64,000 nt of DNA from Oscillospiraceae bacterium (GTDB lineage Bacteria; Bacillota; Clostridia; Oscillospirales; Acutalibacteraceae), in assembly GCA_902790325.1 (NCBI GenBank), contig CADARP010000001.1, positions 248,001-312,000 of the forward strand, in the 5' to 3' direction. Shown here in pieces: positions 1-8,766 of this stretch (the stretch's first letter is position 1; the number at the start of each line of letters is the position of its first letter). Below the pieces are notes generated by a model. It saw nothing but the letters and a program-made list of their open reading frames with translations. It did no database searches and was not told where the DNA came from. Made by a program: the position numbers and the translations under genes.

Positions 1-2
1 GG

Positions 3-752
3 CGGGCCGATATTGATAACGAAACGGTTTTCGGAGAAGCGGAAACAGTGATCCCGCAGAAGAACGGAATCTATTACGTAGTGAACAACTGCCGTGTTTG
101 CGTAACGAAAGAAGGCACTCTGCTCATTCCCGCGGCAATGCATAGAGTGATCCGGGCAGAGAGCGGAAAACGCGACGCGGAATACTATGCGGCATCTGTC
201 GTATTTCGTTCCGAAAACGGACGCACTTGGCGCCGCCTTCCGCACGTTTTCCGTTTGCCGCAGCGCGGGTATTCCGAAACCGGACTCCAGGAGCCGGGCG
301 TCGTCGAACTGCCGGACGGCAGATTATACGCGTACTTTCGCACTGACCGTGCATTTCAGTATGAGAGCGTCTCCACCGACGGCGGTCAGACGTGGACCGT
401 TCCGGTGCAGTCGAGATTCACTTCCCCGGAGTCTCCGATGCTGATTCGCCGCAACCCGTACTCCGGTTACTACTTTGCTTTTTGGAACCCGATCCCATTG
501 TTCAATGGACGAATCCGCCCGGATGCACCATGGATAGACGCAGGGCGCACGCCTTTTGTTATGGCTGTCTGTGAAAACGGAACGGATTATTCTTCTTTTG
601 TCACGCTTGAGGACGACGCGACACACGGTTACTGTTATCCCGCGGCTTGCTTTCTGGACGCCAAAACACTTCTGCTGTCCTACTGCTGCGGCGGCCCGGA
701 AGACGGCAATTGCCTGACCCGTACACGAATTGTACGCATTTCTCTGAATTAA
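3..752 (+). CDS. Sialidase-like (BNR/Asp-box) glycosidase, C-terminal part
   Basis: The reading frame is open from the left edge, so the true start lies outside the window; a GTG at 48 is in frame but has no reason to be the start. Two Asp-box motifs are visible, SENGRTW and STDGGQTW, typical of beta-propeller exo-sialidases (GH33-like) and related BNR-repeat hydrolases. The EPGVVELPDGRLY segment also fits this fold. Sialidases remove terminal sialic acid from host glycans, but the catalytic residues in the N-terminal part are not visible, so substrate is open. No signal peptide or anchor is seen in the portion present. The gene ends 87 bases before sigK. Confidence 0.7.
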   Translation, partial: RADIDNETVFGEAETVIPQKNGIYYVVNNCRVCVTKEGTLLIPAAMHRVIRAESGKRDAEYYAASVVFRSENGRTWRRLPHVFRLPQRGYSETGLQEPGVVELPDGRLYAYFRTDRAFQYESVSTDGGQTWTVPVQSRFTSPESPMLIRRNPYSGYYFAFWNPIPLFNGRIRPDAPWIDAGRTPFVMAVCENGTDYSSFVTLEDDATHGYCYPAACFLDAKTLLLSYCCGGPEDGNCLTRTRIVRISLN

Positions 753-839
753 GTATATCGAACAATTACAGAACCCGGACAGTTCCGCTTGAGACGCTCC
801 GTGCATATATTGAATCATAATGCTATGGAGGGTCCGCGT

Positions 840-1511
840 ATGTTAGAAAAGCTGTTTTCCGGGTTCTTGTTTTTTATGCTTCACCTGAATCCGTCCGGTT
901 CGTTTCCGCCTACATTGACGGCAAAGCAGGAGAGCGAAGCGATCGAACGGATGGCGCATGGCGACGCAAAAGCACGTGACGAACTGATCGAACACAACCT
1001 TCGTCTTGTGGCGCATATCATCAAAAAGTATTACGCATCTTATGAAAACCAGGACGATCTGATCTCAATCGGCACGATCGGGCTTATCAAAGCAGTTGAC
1101 TCGTTTGATCCGAAAAAGGGCGCACGTCTGGCAACTTATGCCGCGAGATGTATCGAAAACGAGATTCTAATGTTTTTCCGCGGACAGAAAAAGTGCGCAC
1201 AGGACGTTTCCATACAGGATCCGATCGACATGGACGGGGAGGGAAATCCGTTGACGTTGATGGATATTCTCGCAACCGAGGACACTGTGGCAGACGATCT
1301 TGATCTGCGCGTCAAAACAGAGAAACTGCACTCGTTTCTGCAGGCAATGCCGAACGGCAGAGAGAAAACGATCCTGATACTGCGATACGGATTGTACGGT
1401 ACGGAACCGCATACGCAGCGCATGGCTGCCAAAAAACTCGGGATATCCCGTTCGTATGTCTCCCGCATTGAGAAAAAAGCGCTCTCCTCATTGCGAAAAC
1501 AATTCCGATAA
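840..1511 (+). CDS. sigK: Sporulation sigma factor SigK (pro-sigma-K)
   Basis: RNA polymerase sigma-70 family factor for late mother-cell gene expression. The 223-residue product starts with a hydrophobic stretch (residues about 4-14) like the pro-sequence removed by SpoIVFB in other spore formers. Region 2 reads HNLRLVAHIIKKY, then DLISIGTIGLIKAVDSFD and LATYAARCIENEI, all diagnostic for SigK/SigE. Region 4 ends with GISRSYVSRIEKKAL. ATG 840 is chosen because GGAGGGT lies 8-14 bases upstream; in-frame upstream starts are weaker. The gene is contiguous, so no skin-type element splits it here. Confidence 0.93.
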   Translation: MLEKLFSGFLFFMLHLNPSGSFPPTLTAKQESEAIERMAHGDAKARDELIEHNLRLVAHIIKKYYASYENQDDLISIGTIGLIKAVDSFDPKKGARLATYAARCIENEILMFFRGQKKCAQDVSIQDPIDMDGEGNPLTLMDILATEDTVADDLDLRVKTEKLHSFLQAMPNGREKTILILRYGLYGTEPHTQRMAAKKLGISRSYVSRIEKKALSSLRKQFR

Positions 1512-1534
1512 TGCACTTTTCTTTGTGTCCTATC

Positions 1535-1563
1535 TTGATTTTTATGCTATTATAATGTATAAT
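1535..1563 (+). promoter_or_regulatory. SigA-type promoter before the thymidylate-kinase-like gene
   Basis: TTGATT at 1535-1540, a 17-base spacer and TATAAT at 1558-1563. A second TATAAT at 1551 has a spacer of only 10 and is less likely. The promoter would place the start of transcription about 35 bases before the ATG at 1606 and separates this gene from sigK. Confidence 0.65.
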
Positions 1564-1605
1564 ACTTTTTAATGTGTGGTAGAATGTTCAATTGGAGTGA
1601 CAACA

Positions 1606-2271
1606 ATGTGCGGAAAGCTGATTGTGCTGGAGGGTTTGGACGGCAGCGGCAAGAGCACACAGCTCGCCGAGATCGGTTCATACCTTGAACAACACGATTT
1701 CAATGTACGAAAAATCAAACTCCCGGACTACGACGATCCGTCCAGTTCGCTCGTGCGGATGTACCTCGGCGGCGCGTTCGGTTCCGATCCGCAAAACGTA
1801 AACGCCTATACCGCATCCACGTTTTATGCGGTGGATCGCGCGGCGAATTACTTGCGCAAATGGAAAGAGGATTATCTGTCCGGAAAGATCATTCTGGCAG
1901 ATCGATACACGACCTCCAACGCCTATCACCAACTGCAAAAGCTGCCGAAAGAGGAATGGGACGCATACCTTGCTTGGCTTGAGGATTTTGAATACATCAA
2001 ACTCGCCTTGCCGAAGCCGGATTGTGTCATATATCTGGATATGCCGATCGACGTATCACAGCGGTTGATGTCGCGCCGGTATGACGGCGACGAAAAGAAA
2101 AAAGACATTCACGAAGCGAATATCGCATATCTGCAGAATTGCCGTACAGCCGCTCTGTACGCGGCGCAGAAGCTCGGGTGGCACCTGATCGAATGTGCCG
2201 AAAACGGCGAAGCAAAACCGATCCAAAACATTGCCCGGGAAGTTCGCCGCATCGTATCAAAGGAGTTATAA
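1606..2271 (+). CDS. tmk: Thymidylate kinase-like deoxynucleoside (mono)phosphate kinase
   Basis: Predicted 221-residue cytoplasmic P-loop kinase that would phosphorylate dTMP with ATP. The Walker A loop GLDGSGKST is at residues 10-18 and the DRYTTSN segment matches the thymidylate kinase DRY motif. VIYLDMPIDVSQRLMSRR matches the Walker-B-like strand and LID region. ATG 1606 is preceded by GGAGTGA at proper distance; the GTG/ATG starts upstream lack this. The family is clear, but some gut clostridia carry more than one such kinase, so whether this is the essential Tmk or a deoxynucleoside kinase relative is not settled. Six bases separate it from the next gene. Confidence 0.8.
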   Translation: MCGKLIVLEGLDGSGKSTQLAEIGSYLEQHDFNVRKIKLPDYDDPSSSLVRMYLGGAFGSDPQNVNAYTASTFYAVDRAANYLRKWKEDYLSGKIILADRYTTSNAYHQLQKLPKEEWDAYLAWLEDFEYIKLALPKPDCVIYLDMPIDVSQRLMSRRYDGDEKKKDIHEANIAYLQNCRTAALYAAQKLGWHLIECAENGEAKPIQNIAREVRRIVSKEL

Positions 2272-2277
2272 AACTAT

Positions 2278-3165
2278 ATGCTGGATTTCAAAGCGCCGCA
2301 TATCACGGACAGGCAGTGGGTTTCGCAGTTGATGAATTCAACACGACGCGAAAGCTGCGAATACTGCTTCGGCAATATTTTCATCTGGAGCCCGATCTAC
2401 AGCACCCATATCGCACGTTTTGAAGATTTCTTTCTCACCGCAGGCGTGGACAGCGACGGCATATACTGTTTCCCGATGGGACACGGGGATCTGAAAAAAG
2501 CAATCGAAGCCTTGCGCGCCGATGCGCGCGAACGCGGACGTCAGCTTCGCTTTTTTGGCGTTACGGAGGCGGACAAGCAGTCGCTGGAAGCAGTTTGCCC
2601 CGGAGAATTCATATATGAACCGGATCGTGATTTCTTTGATTATATCTACGCTCGCAACGATTTAGTAACGCTTGCCGGCAAGAAGTACCACGCAAAACGT
2701 AATCATATTGCCGCTTTCGAGCGAAACGAGAACTATACATACGAGGTGATTTCTCCGTCTAATATTGCGGACTGCATAGCAATGGATGCGATATGGAAAA
2801 CGGAGAATCTTGACAAAAATCCGTCAGAGCTTGAGAACGAGCAGCAAGCTTTGATGCGTGCGTTTGAGTATTACGAACCGCTCGGGATGCGCGGCGCTCT
2901 GCTGCGGGTCGACGGCGAAGTTGTTGCATTCACGTTGGGCGAAGCAATGGGCAGCCATATGTTCTGCACACATTTTGAAAAGGCGTTTGCCCGTGTGCGC
3001 GGCGCGTATCCGATGATCAACCGCGAGTTTGCCGCGCGTTCTCTTTCGGAGTTTCCGCTCATTGACCGTGAAGAAGACACGGGCGATGAAGGACTTCGCA
3101 AGGCAAAGCTGTCTTACCATCCAGTGAAACTATTGGTGAAATACAATGCCGTCAGTAAAGTTTGA
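2278..3165 (+). CDS. DUF2156 / LPG-synthase-C-like acyltransferase-fold protein
   Basis: 295 residues resembling the C-terminal GNAT-like domain of phosphatidylglycerol lysyltransferases (DUF2156) seen as stand-alone soluble proteins in many clostridia. The segment KYHAKRNHIAAFERN followed by a second GNAT half with GALLRVDGEVVAFTLGE fits this family. No membrane segments are present, so it is not a full MprF flippase-synthase. It is co-directional with, and overlaps by 20 bases, another GNAT gene, and both probably sit in one operon with the kinase upstream. Substrate is unknown; aminoacyl or acyl transfer is inferred only from the family. Confidence 0.7.
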   Translation: MLDFKAPHITDRQWVSQLMNSTRRESCEYCFGNIFIWSPIYSTHIARFEDFFLTAGVDSDGIYCFPMGHGDLKKAIEALRADARERGRQLRFFGVTEADKQSLEAVCPGEFIYEPDRDFFDYIYARNDLVTLAGKKYHAKRNHIAAFERNENYTYEVISPSNIADCIAMDAIWKTENLDKNPSELENEQQALMRAFEYYEPLGMRGALLRVDGEVVAFTLGEAMGSHMFCTHFEKAFARVRGAYPMINREFAARSLSEFPLIDREEDTGDEGLRKAKLSYHPVKLLVKYNAVSKV

Positions 3166-3970
3166 GATTCGCACGGCAACGCCGGAGGACATTCCCGCAC
3201 TTCGGCAGAATTGGTCCGCTTCCTTCGGCGATACGGATGAATACCTCGATTTTTTCTTTCATCGCAGATTTGACTGTGAGAACACGCTCGTCGCCTGCGT
3301 CGGAAAATCTCCGGCCGCGCAGCTTTTTCTGCTGCCGGCAAAGCTGCGTTCGGGAGACAGCGAGCTGTGTGTCGATTATTTATTTGCCGCAGCAACAAAT
3401 CCGAAATACCGAAAGCAGGGGATCATGTCGGCGCTTCTTTCATATGCACGGATGCTGTGCGCCGAGCGCGGAAAAGACGCGATCGTGCTGCTTCCGGGTT
3501 CGCCGTCTCTCTATAATTACTATGCGCAACGCGGCTATGAAAAAGCGTTTTCAAGGCGCAGATGGGTCGTCTCGCGCGGTGAGCTTGCCTTTTTGCGCTC
3601 ACCGGTCAAAGAGACTGCCGACGTACTTTCCGTGTTACAGAGCGTTTTAAACGGCAGGGACGGTCTGTGCTGGGATGCGGATGCGCTCACGTATGCGCTC
3701 GAAGAGCATAAATTGTTCCGCGGCGCGTATGCCGCGAGCGAACACGCGTTTGTCTCTTTCGGCGAGGACGAAGCCGTTTGTCTGTGTACGCCGGAGGACT
3801 TTGGCGAATGTGCCGCGTTGCTGCTGGGTCTGTCCGACCTGCCGCAGTTTACATTGACATTTCCTTCGGATATTCCGAACGGCATTTTGGAGGACGGCGG
3901 GATGCTCTGCCGCCTGTGCAATAATGAAATTCACCTGCGCGATGCGTACATCAGTTTCGCAATGGAATAA
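3146..3970 (+). CDS. GNAT family N-acetyltransferase
   Basis: 274 residues. The N-terminal half carries the GNAT acetyl-CoA binding signature: FAAATNPKYRKQGIMSALL gives the R/Q-x-x-G loop (KYRKQGI). LPGSPSLYNYYAQRGYEKAF is the usual C-terminal GNAT motif with Tyr. The C-terminal part is a second less conserved domain, as in Eis-like or two-domain acetyltransferases. Its start overlaps the end of the DUF2156 gene by 20 bases, suggesting translational coupling. The acceptor substrate cannot be told. Confidence 0.8.
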   Translation: MPSVKFEIRTATPEDIPALRQNWSASFGDTDEYLDFFFHRRFDCENTLVACVGKSPAAQLFLLPAKLRSGDSELCVDYLFAAATNPKYRKQGIMSALLSYARMLCAERGKDAIVLLPGSPSLYNYYAQRGYEKAFSRRRWVVSRGELAFLRSPVKETADVLSVLQSVLNGRDGLCWDADALTYALEEHKLFRGAYAASEHAFVSFGEDEAVCLCTPEDFGECAALLLGLSDLPQFTLTFPSDIPNGILEDGGMLCRLCNNEIHLRDAYISFAME

Positions 3971-3979
3971 GGAGTTATT

Positions 3980-4522
3980 ATGATTTATCTGTTTTTGGCC
4001 GATGGATTTGAAGAGATCGAAGCGCTGGCGCCGCTGGACATACTGCGACGCGCGGGAAAGAAAGTCATGACCGTCGGGGTCACCGGAAAAACGGTCACGG
4101 GATCACACGGCATTCCTGTACTTTGTGACGTAACGGTCGAAGAAGTCGATCCCGATGAAATGCCTGAAGCGGTCATTCTGCCGGGCGGTATGCCGGGGAC
4201 AAAGCATTTAGACGAAAACCTGTTCGTCTGCGCTTTTACGAAAGCCGTATTTAAAAACGGCGGACTTGTATGTGCCATCTGCGCAGCGCCGTCTGTTCTG
4301 GGTCATATCGGCATCCTGGCCGGAAAGAACGCAGTTTGCTTCCCGGGTTTTGAGTCCGAGCTTGTCGGTGCGAACGTATCTGCGGAATCTGTTGTCCGTG
4401 ACGGAAACATAATCACGGCAAAAGGCGCCGGCGTTGCACTGGATTTTGGCTTTGCCATAACCGCAGCGCTTTGCGGAGAAGACGATGCAAAGAAGCTCGC
4501 GTCTGCAATGCAATGTCCGTAA
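3980..4522 (+). CDS. DJ-1/PfpI family protein
   Basis: 180 residues, full length for the DJ-1/ThiJ/YajL group of the class I glutamine amidotransferase-like superfamily. The nucleophile elbow is AICAAPSVL with the reactive Cys, and the acidic partner lies in the early FEEIEALAP segment. Proteins of this group act as protein/nucleotide deglycases or glyoxalase-III-like enzymes, or as redox chaperones; which applies here cannot be read. RBS AAGGAG sits upstream of ATG 3980. The stop overlaps the start of the cyclo-ligase gene. Confidence 0.85.
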   Translation: MIYLFLADGFEEIEALAPLDILRRAGKKVMTVGVTGKTVTGSHGIPVLCDVTVEEVDPDEMPEAVILPGGMPGTKHLDENLFVCAFTKAVFKNGGLVCAICAAPSVLGHIGILAGKNAVCFPGFESELVGANVSAESVVRDGNIITAKGAGVALDFGFAITAALCGEDDAKKLASAMQCP

Positions 4523-5070
4523 GCAAGGAAAAAGCCGCGCTGCGCAGGGTATATACGCAGTATAGGCGATCGCTTTCGGGCGATGAGAAAGCGGCAATGG
4601 ATACGGCCGTCGCAAATCAGGTATTGCAAACGGACGCATACCTTTCGGCCGAGACTGTCTTTTGTTACGCATCTCTGCCGTCGGAAATCGATACGTATGC
4701 GATACTCTCGGATGCGTGGCAGCGTAAAAAACGAGTCGCTCTGCCGCGGTGCAAAAAAGACGGGGTCATGGAGTTTTATTCCGTTTCCTCGATTAACGAT
4801 CTTTCATTCGGAATGCTCGGTATTCCCGAACCGGATCCGACGTGTTCTCTGTGTATTCCGTCGAGCAAAGACGTGTGCATCGTTCCGTGTCTCGCCGTTG
4901 ACACAAATGGATTCCGTCTCGGATACGGCGGCGGATACTATGACCGTTATTTGTCTTTGAACCCTGTTAAGACAATCGGTCTGTGTTACAGTGCATGCCG
5001 GACAGAACGGCTGCCGACCGATTCTTTTGACATTCCGATCCAATTGGTAATCACCGAAAAGGAGGTATAG
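4513..5070 (+). CDS. 5-formyltetrahydrofolate cyclo-ligase
   Basis: 185 residues catalysing ATP-dependent conversion of 5-formyl-THF to 5,10-methenyl-THF. The family signature is strong: FRLGYGGGYYDRYL near residues 135-148 and LPSEIDT near the N-terminus, with a basic N-terminal helix (ALRRVYTQYRRSLS). ATG 4513 is chosen because it overlaps the preceding stop (coupled translation); the open frame extends further upstream but only inside the DJ-1 gene. The gene is three bases from mltG, so it lies in the same operon. Confidence 0.9.
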   Translation: MSVSKEKAALRRVYTQYRRSLSGDEKAAMDTAVANQVLQTDAYLSAETVFCYASLPSEIDTYAILSDAWQRKKRVALPRCKKDGVMEFYSVSSINDLSFGMLGIPEPDPTCSLCIPSSKDVCIVPCLAVDTNGFRLGYGGGYYDRYLSLNPVKTIGLCYSACRTERLPTDSFDIPIQLVITEKEV

Positions 5071-5073
5071 AAT

Positions 5074-6480
5074 ATGGCTGAATGGACGCCCGAAAACGGA
5101 GGCGGACAGAACCCCCGCGATCCTGTCGGTTATCCCGACCGCAGCGAAAAAGTACGCAATTTCCATGTGCATATTGACGATGATGCGGGCATAAACGACC
5201 TTGCGCATACCAACGACCAGCCTGTCTATAAAGGTGAGGTTTATTTTTCCAACCATGCGCGTCGTGCGGGAACCGGCACTCCGGTACAAAGTACGCGTAC
5301 AGCGCAGCAGACTACCCGCCCTGTTCAGGCGGCACGTCCCGCGCAGCAATCCGCTACGCAGCGCCCCGCGCCCAAAAAGAAAAAGAAGAAGAAAAAAAAG
5401 AAGCACGGCTATCTGACCGCAACCGCCAAGGTACTCATTTCCGTGACGCTTTGCACGGCGATTCTGTCGACGATCGGTATCTCTACGATGAACGATATTC
5501 TCGCCATCAACCGCAGCGCAGAAGCCGTCGCGGTCGAGATGCCGGCTAACGCGGACACCGATGCCGTGATCGACGTACTGCATGATGCGGGACTGATCAG
5601 CCGACCCATGATGTGCAAACTGTTTTATCAGCTCGAATCCAAAATCCGAAAATCCAAGGAGCCGGAATACATTGAGGGCATGGTCAATCTCAAGGCGAAC
5701 ATGGGTCTTGAGGGTATGCTCAATAAAGTCAAAATGAACCAGCAGATGACCGAGACGGTCAAGCTGTATTTCCCGGAAGGCTGGACGGCAAAACAGATCT
5801 TTGACAAACTCGCAAAGTACAAAGTCTGCGAATCCGACTTTTTGTTTAAAGCGATCCAGGATATCAATTTCAACTATGCATTTCTGACCTCGGCGAAATC
5901 GTCCAACTCCGACAAGCGCTATCTTCTGCTCGAAGGATACTTGTTCCCCGATACGTATGAATTCTTCGTTGATTACAACGCAAACAGCGTTATCGAACGT
6001 TTTCTGCAGCGTTTCGACGAGATCTGGACGGACGAGTACCAGGCACGGGCGGATGAACTGAACATGACGGTGGATGAAGTGGTTCGCATGGCGTCGATCA
6101 TTCAGCGCGAAGCAGCCAATACCGCGCAGATGTCCCAGATTTCGGGCGTGCTGCACAACCGTCTGAATCACAGCATGAGCTTTCCGACGCTTGACTGTGA
6201 CTCAACCTATAACTATATCGACAATTATGTTCGTCCGGTTATCGGTGACGTGCGCGCCGACGCGTACAGACAATCGTACAACACCTATGTTTGCGAAAAA
6301 CTCCCGGCGGGCGCGATCTGCAATCCCGGAGCCGACGCAATCAAAGCCGCGCTGTATCCGGACGAGAGCGACTATTATTACTTCCAGCATGACAACAGAG
6401 GCAATATCTACCTTGCCCGCACGAATGCCGAGCATAACCGCTACCGTTCCGAGATTGCGTGGAAAAACGCGGCAGGATGA
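5074..6480 (+). CDS. mltG: Endolytic murein transglycosylase MltG (YceG-like)
   Basis: 468-residue single-pass membrane enzyme that cleaves nascent peptidoglycan strands. A long polar cytoplasmic N-terminus (1-100, rich in Q, P, T, R) is followed by a run of ten lysines (101-110) and one membrane segment (about 117-137). A LysM-like region precedes the YceG domain with YLFPDTYEF and the catalytic Glu346 in IIQREA. The C-terminal LPAGAICNPGADAIKAAL motif is typical. The neighbour order mltG then U32 protein matches the B. subtilis yrrL-yrrN/O region, which supports the call. The lysine tract is encoded by an A-rich stretch with eight consecutive A. Confidence 0.93.
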   Translation: MAEWTPENGGGQNPRDPVGYPDRSEKVRNFHVHIDDDAGINDLAHTNDQPVYKGEVYFSNHARRAGTGTPVQSTRTAQQTTRPVQAARPAQQSATQRPAPKKKKKKKKKKHGYLTATAKVLISVTLCTAILSTIGISTMNDILAINRSAEAVAVEMPANADTDAVIDVLHDAGLISRPMMCKLFYQLESKIRKSKEPEYIEGMVNLKANMGLEGMLNKVKMNQQMTETVKLYFPEGWTAKQIFDKLAKYKVCESDFLFKAIQDINFNYAFLTSAKSSNSDKRYLLLEGYLFPDTYEFFVDYNANSVIERFLQRFDEIWTDEYQARADELNMTVDEVVRMASIIQREAANTAQMSQISGVLHNRLNHSMSFPTLDCDSTYNYIDNYVRPVIGDVRADAYRQSYNTYVCEKLPAGAICNPGADAIKAALYPDESDYYYFQHDNRGNIYLARTNAEHNRYRSEIAWKNAAG

Positions 6481-6494
6481 TTGGACGTGAAACA

Positions 6495-7745
6495 ATGACA
6501 ATTCCCAAAAAAATTCCGGAGCTTCTCGCGCCGGCAGGAGATATGGAAGCGCTGCGCTGCGCGATACACTTCGGGGCCGATGCGGTGTATCTCGCAGGAA
6601 CGCGGTTCGGCATGCGTTCCGCTCCGAAGAATTTTTCACTGGACGAGCTGCGAGAGGCGGTCGAATTTGCACACAGCCGCGGTGTGCGCGTGTATCTGAC
6701 TACCAACACGCTGCCGAGAAACAACGAACTGCGTGATCTCGAAGAATATCTGCCAAAAGCTGCGGACTGCGGCATCGACGCTTTTATTGCAACCGATCTC
6801 GGCGTTTTGCGAATGCTCCGCGAGCTGACGCCGCAGACGGAAGTCCACATCTCCACCCAGGCAGGCGTCACAAATTATGCAAGCGCCAATGTCCTGTACG
6901 AGATGGGCGCGAAGCGCATTATTCCCGCTCGAGAGATCTCGCTCTCCGAGATCGAAGAGATCCGGCGAAAGATTCCGTCCGATATGGATATCGAGTGTTT
7001 CATCCACGGCGCGATCTGCGTTTCGTTTTCCGGACGGTGCCTGCTGTCGAATTATATGACGAACCGCGACTCCAACCGCGGTGATTGCGCACAGCCCTGC
7101 CGCTGGACGTACAATCTTGTCGAAGAGCGCAGACCTGGCGAGTTCTATCCCATCGGCGAGGACGAGGACGGCAGCTACATCCTCAACGCACGCGACATGT
7201 GCATGATCCGCCACATTCCGGAGCTTGTCAAGGCAGGCGTCAGCAGTTTCAAAATTGAAGGCAGAGCCAAGTCGAACTACTATGTTTCCGTGGTCGTCAA
7301 CGCGTACCGCTGTGCGATTGACGCATATCTGCGCAATCCTTCACCCGACTATGTTCCGGAACAGTGGATTCTGGACGAGGTTTATAAGATCAGCCACCGC
7401 GAATACTGTACCGGTTTCTTTTTCGGTCACCCGAAGGACAACGCCGAGATATTTTACGATCAGATCTACCGCCGCTACTACGAAACCTGCGCCGAAGTGC
7501 TGTCGTATGACGGAACATATCTGCATATGCGGCAGCGAAACAAGTTTTGCGTCGGCGACGAAATAGAATTTCTGGAACGCGGCAAAAAGCCGGTGACATT
7601 CAAAGTACCCGAGCTGATCACCGAGGAAGGCGAATCGGTCGAATCCGTTCCACACCCGATGATGTTGTTTAAAATACCGACGGAAACGGCGATTGAGCCC
7701 GGCTCGATCGTTCGCCGCGCAACAGATACGTTTCGTTTGGAATAA
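6495..7745 (+). CDS. U32 family protein, probable tRNA 5-hydroxyuridine pathway (TrhP-like)
   Basis: 416 residues. Begins IPELLAPAGDMEALRCAI, the hallmark of the U32 'collagenase-like' family, with HISTQAGVTN, CFIHGAICVSFSGRC and the Cys-rich RGDCAQPCRW motif. In bacteria U32 proteins YrrN/YrrO (TrhP) are needed for 5-hydroxyuridine at tRNA position 34; the mltG neighbourhood fits that assignment, so peptidase activity is less likely. An earlier in-frame ATG at 6477 overlaps the mltG stop (ATGA) and is an alternative start; 6495 is preferred because homologues start close to the IPELLAP motif. Confidence 0.85.
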   Translation: MTIPKKIPELLAPAGDMEALRCAIHFGADAVYLAGTRFGMRSAPKNFSLDELREAVEFAHSRGVRVYLTTNTLPRNNELRDLEEYLPKAADCGIDAFIATDLGVLRMLRELTPQTEVHISTQAGVTNYASANVLYEMGAKRIIPAREISLSEIEEIRRKIPSDMDIECFIHGAICVSFSGRCLLSNYMTNRDSNRGDCAQPCRWTYNLVEERRPGEFYPIGEDEDGSYILNARDMCMIRHIPELVKAGVSSFKIEGRAKSNYYVSVVVNAYRCAIDAYLRNPSPDYVPEQWILDEVYKISHREYCTGFFFGHPKDNAEIFYDQIYRRYYETCAEVLSYDGTYLHMRQRNKFCVGDEIEFLERGKKPVTFKVPELITEEGESVESVPHPMMLFKIPTETAIEPGSIVRRATDTFRLE

Positions 7746-7755
7746 AAGGAGTCAT

Positions 7756-8766
7756 ATGGAACTGAAAGACACATTGTTTGCACTGCTTGCCGCTCCCGGC
7801 ATTACCGGAGCGGAGGATGACGCCGCAGCAGTTGCATCGCAGCTTTTATCCGCTTATATGCCGGTTCGCCGCGATACGCTCGGCAGTGTGATCGGCGAAA
7901 CGGACGGCGAGGGGAGAGGGATCACGCTGGACGCGCATCTCGACCAGATCGGCCTGTTTGTTACCGCGGTGACAGATGAAGGATTTGTAAAAGTCAGCAA
8001 ATGCGGCGGAGCGGACGTGCGCACGATGGCCTGTCATGAAGTGCGCATCCTGGGCAAAGAACCTCTGTACGGCGTTGTTGTATCAACACCTCCGCATCTG
8101 AAAACGGACAAGGATGACGCACCGAAATGGGAAGACGTCTCCATTGACGTCGGGCTGTCCGCAGAGCGTGCGCGCGCACTGATTGCTCCCGGTGACCGCG
8201 TCCAGCTTTTAGGCAAACCGAGAGAAATGCTGAACGGACGCATTTCTTCCGCGGCGCTCGATGACCGTGCCGGTATTGCGGCAATTCTGCGCGCATTGGA
8301 GATTCTGAAAGAAAAAGGCATTCAAAGAAAATTGACAGTTGTTTTCTCCGTGCAGGAGGAAACGTCCGGCGGCGGAGCGAAAACCGCTGCGTTCCAAAGC
8401 AGCGACGAAACCGCGATCGCGATCGACGTCAGCTTTGCGTCAGCGCCGGGATTATCCGATACCGAAACCAAACCGATGGGCAAGGGGACGATGATCGGCC
8501 TGTCGCCGTCGCTGTCACGTTCGGTCGGAGATAAACTGATCCGGCTGGCAAAAGAGAACGACATACCGTATCAGCTCGAACCAATCGGCGGTAAAACGGG
8601 GACGAACGCCGAGGACTACGGCTTCTCCCGATGCGGCATGAAAACGGGACTGCTGTCCGTTCCCATCCGCAATATGCACACGAGCACCGAGGTCTGTGAT
8701 CTGCGCGACATTGAGTCGACAGCCCGGCTTCTTGCCTGTTATATCGAAAAGGAGGGAGAGAGATGA
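7756..8766 (+). CDS. M42 family metallopeptidase (first of a tandem pair)
   Basis: 336-residue dimetal aminopeptidase of the FrvX/YsdC/TET type. Metal and catalytic residues are visible: DAHLDQIG (His, Asp), ALDDRAG (Asp), QEETSGGGA (Glu-Glu), AIDVSFA (Asp) and NMHTSTE (His). ATG 7756 follows AAAAGGAGTCAT at ideal distance; the longer frame from 7693 lies inside the U32 gene. The product probably trims peptides in the cytoplasm. It overlaps the next M42 gene by four bases (ATGA) and shares the fold but is clearly divergent from it, so the two probably have different peptide preferences. Confidence 0.88.
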   Translation: MELKDTLFALLAAPGITGAEDDAAAVASQLLSAYMPVRRDTLGSVIGETDGEGRGITLDAHLDQIGLFVTAVTDEGFVKVSKCGGADVRTMACHEVRILGKEPLYGVVVSTPPHLKTDKDDAPKWEDVSIDVGLSAERARALIAPGDRVQLLGKPREMLNGRISSAALDDRAGIAAILRALEILKEKGIQRKLTVVFSVQEETSGGGAKTAAFQSSDETAIAIDVSFASAPGLSDTETKPMGKGTMIGLSPSLSRSVGDKLIRLAKENDIPYQLEPIGGKTGTNAEDYGFSRCGMKTGLLSVPIRNMHTSTEVCDLRDIESTARLLACYIEKEGER

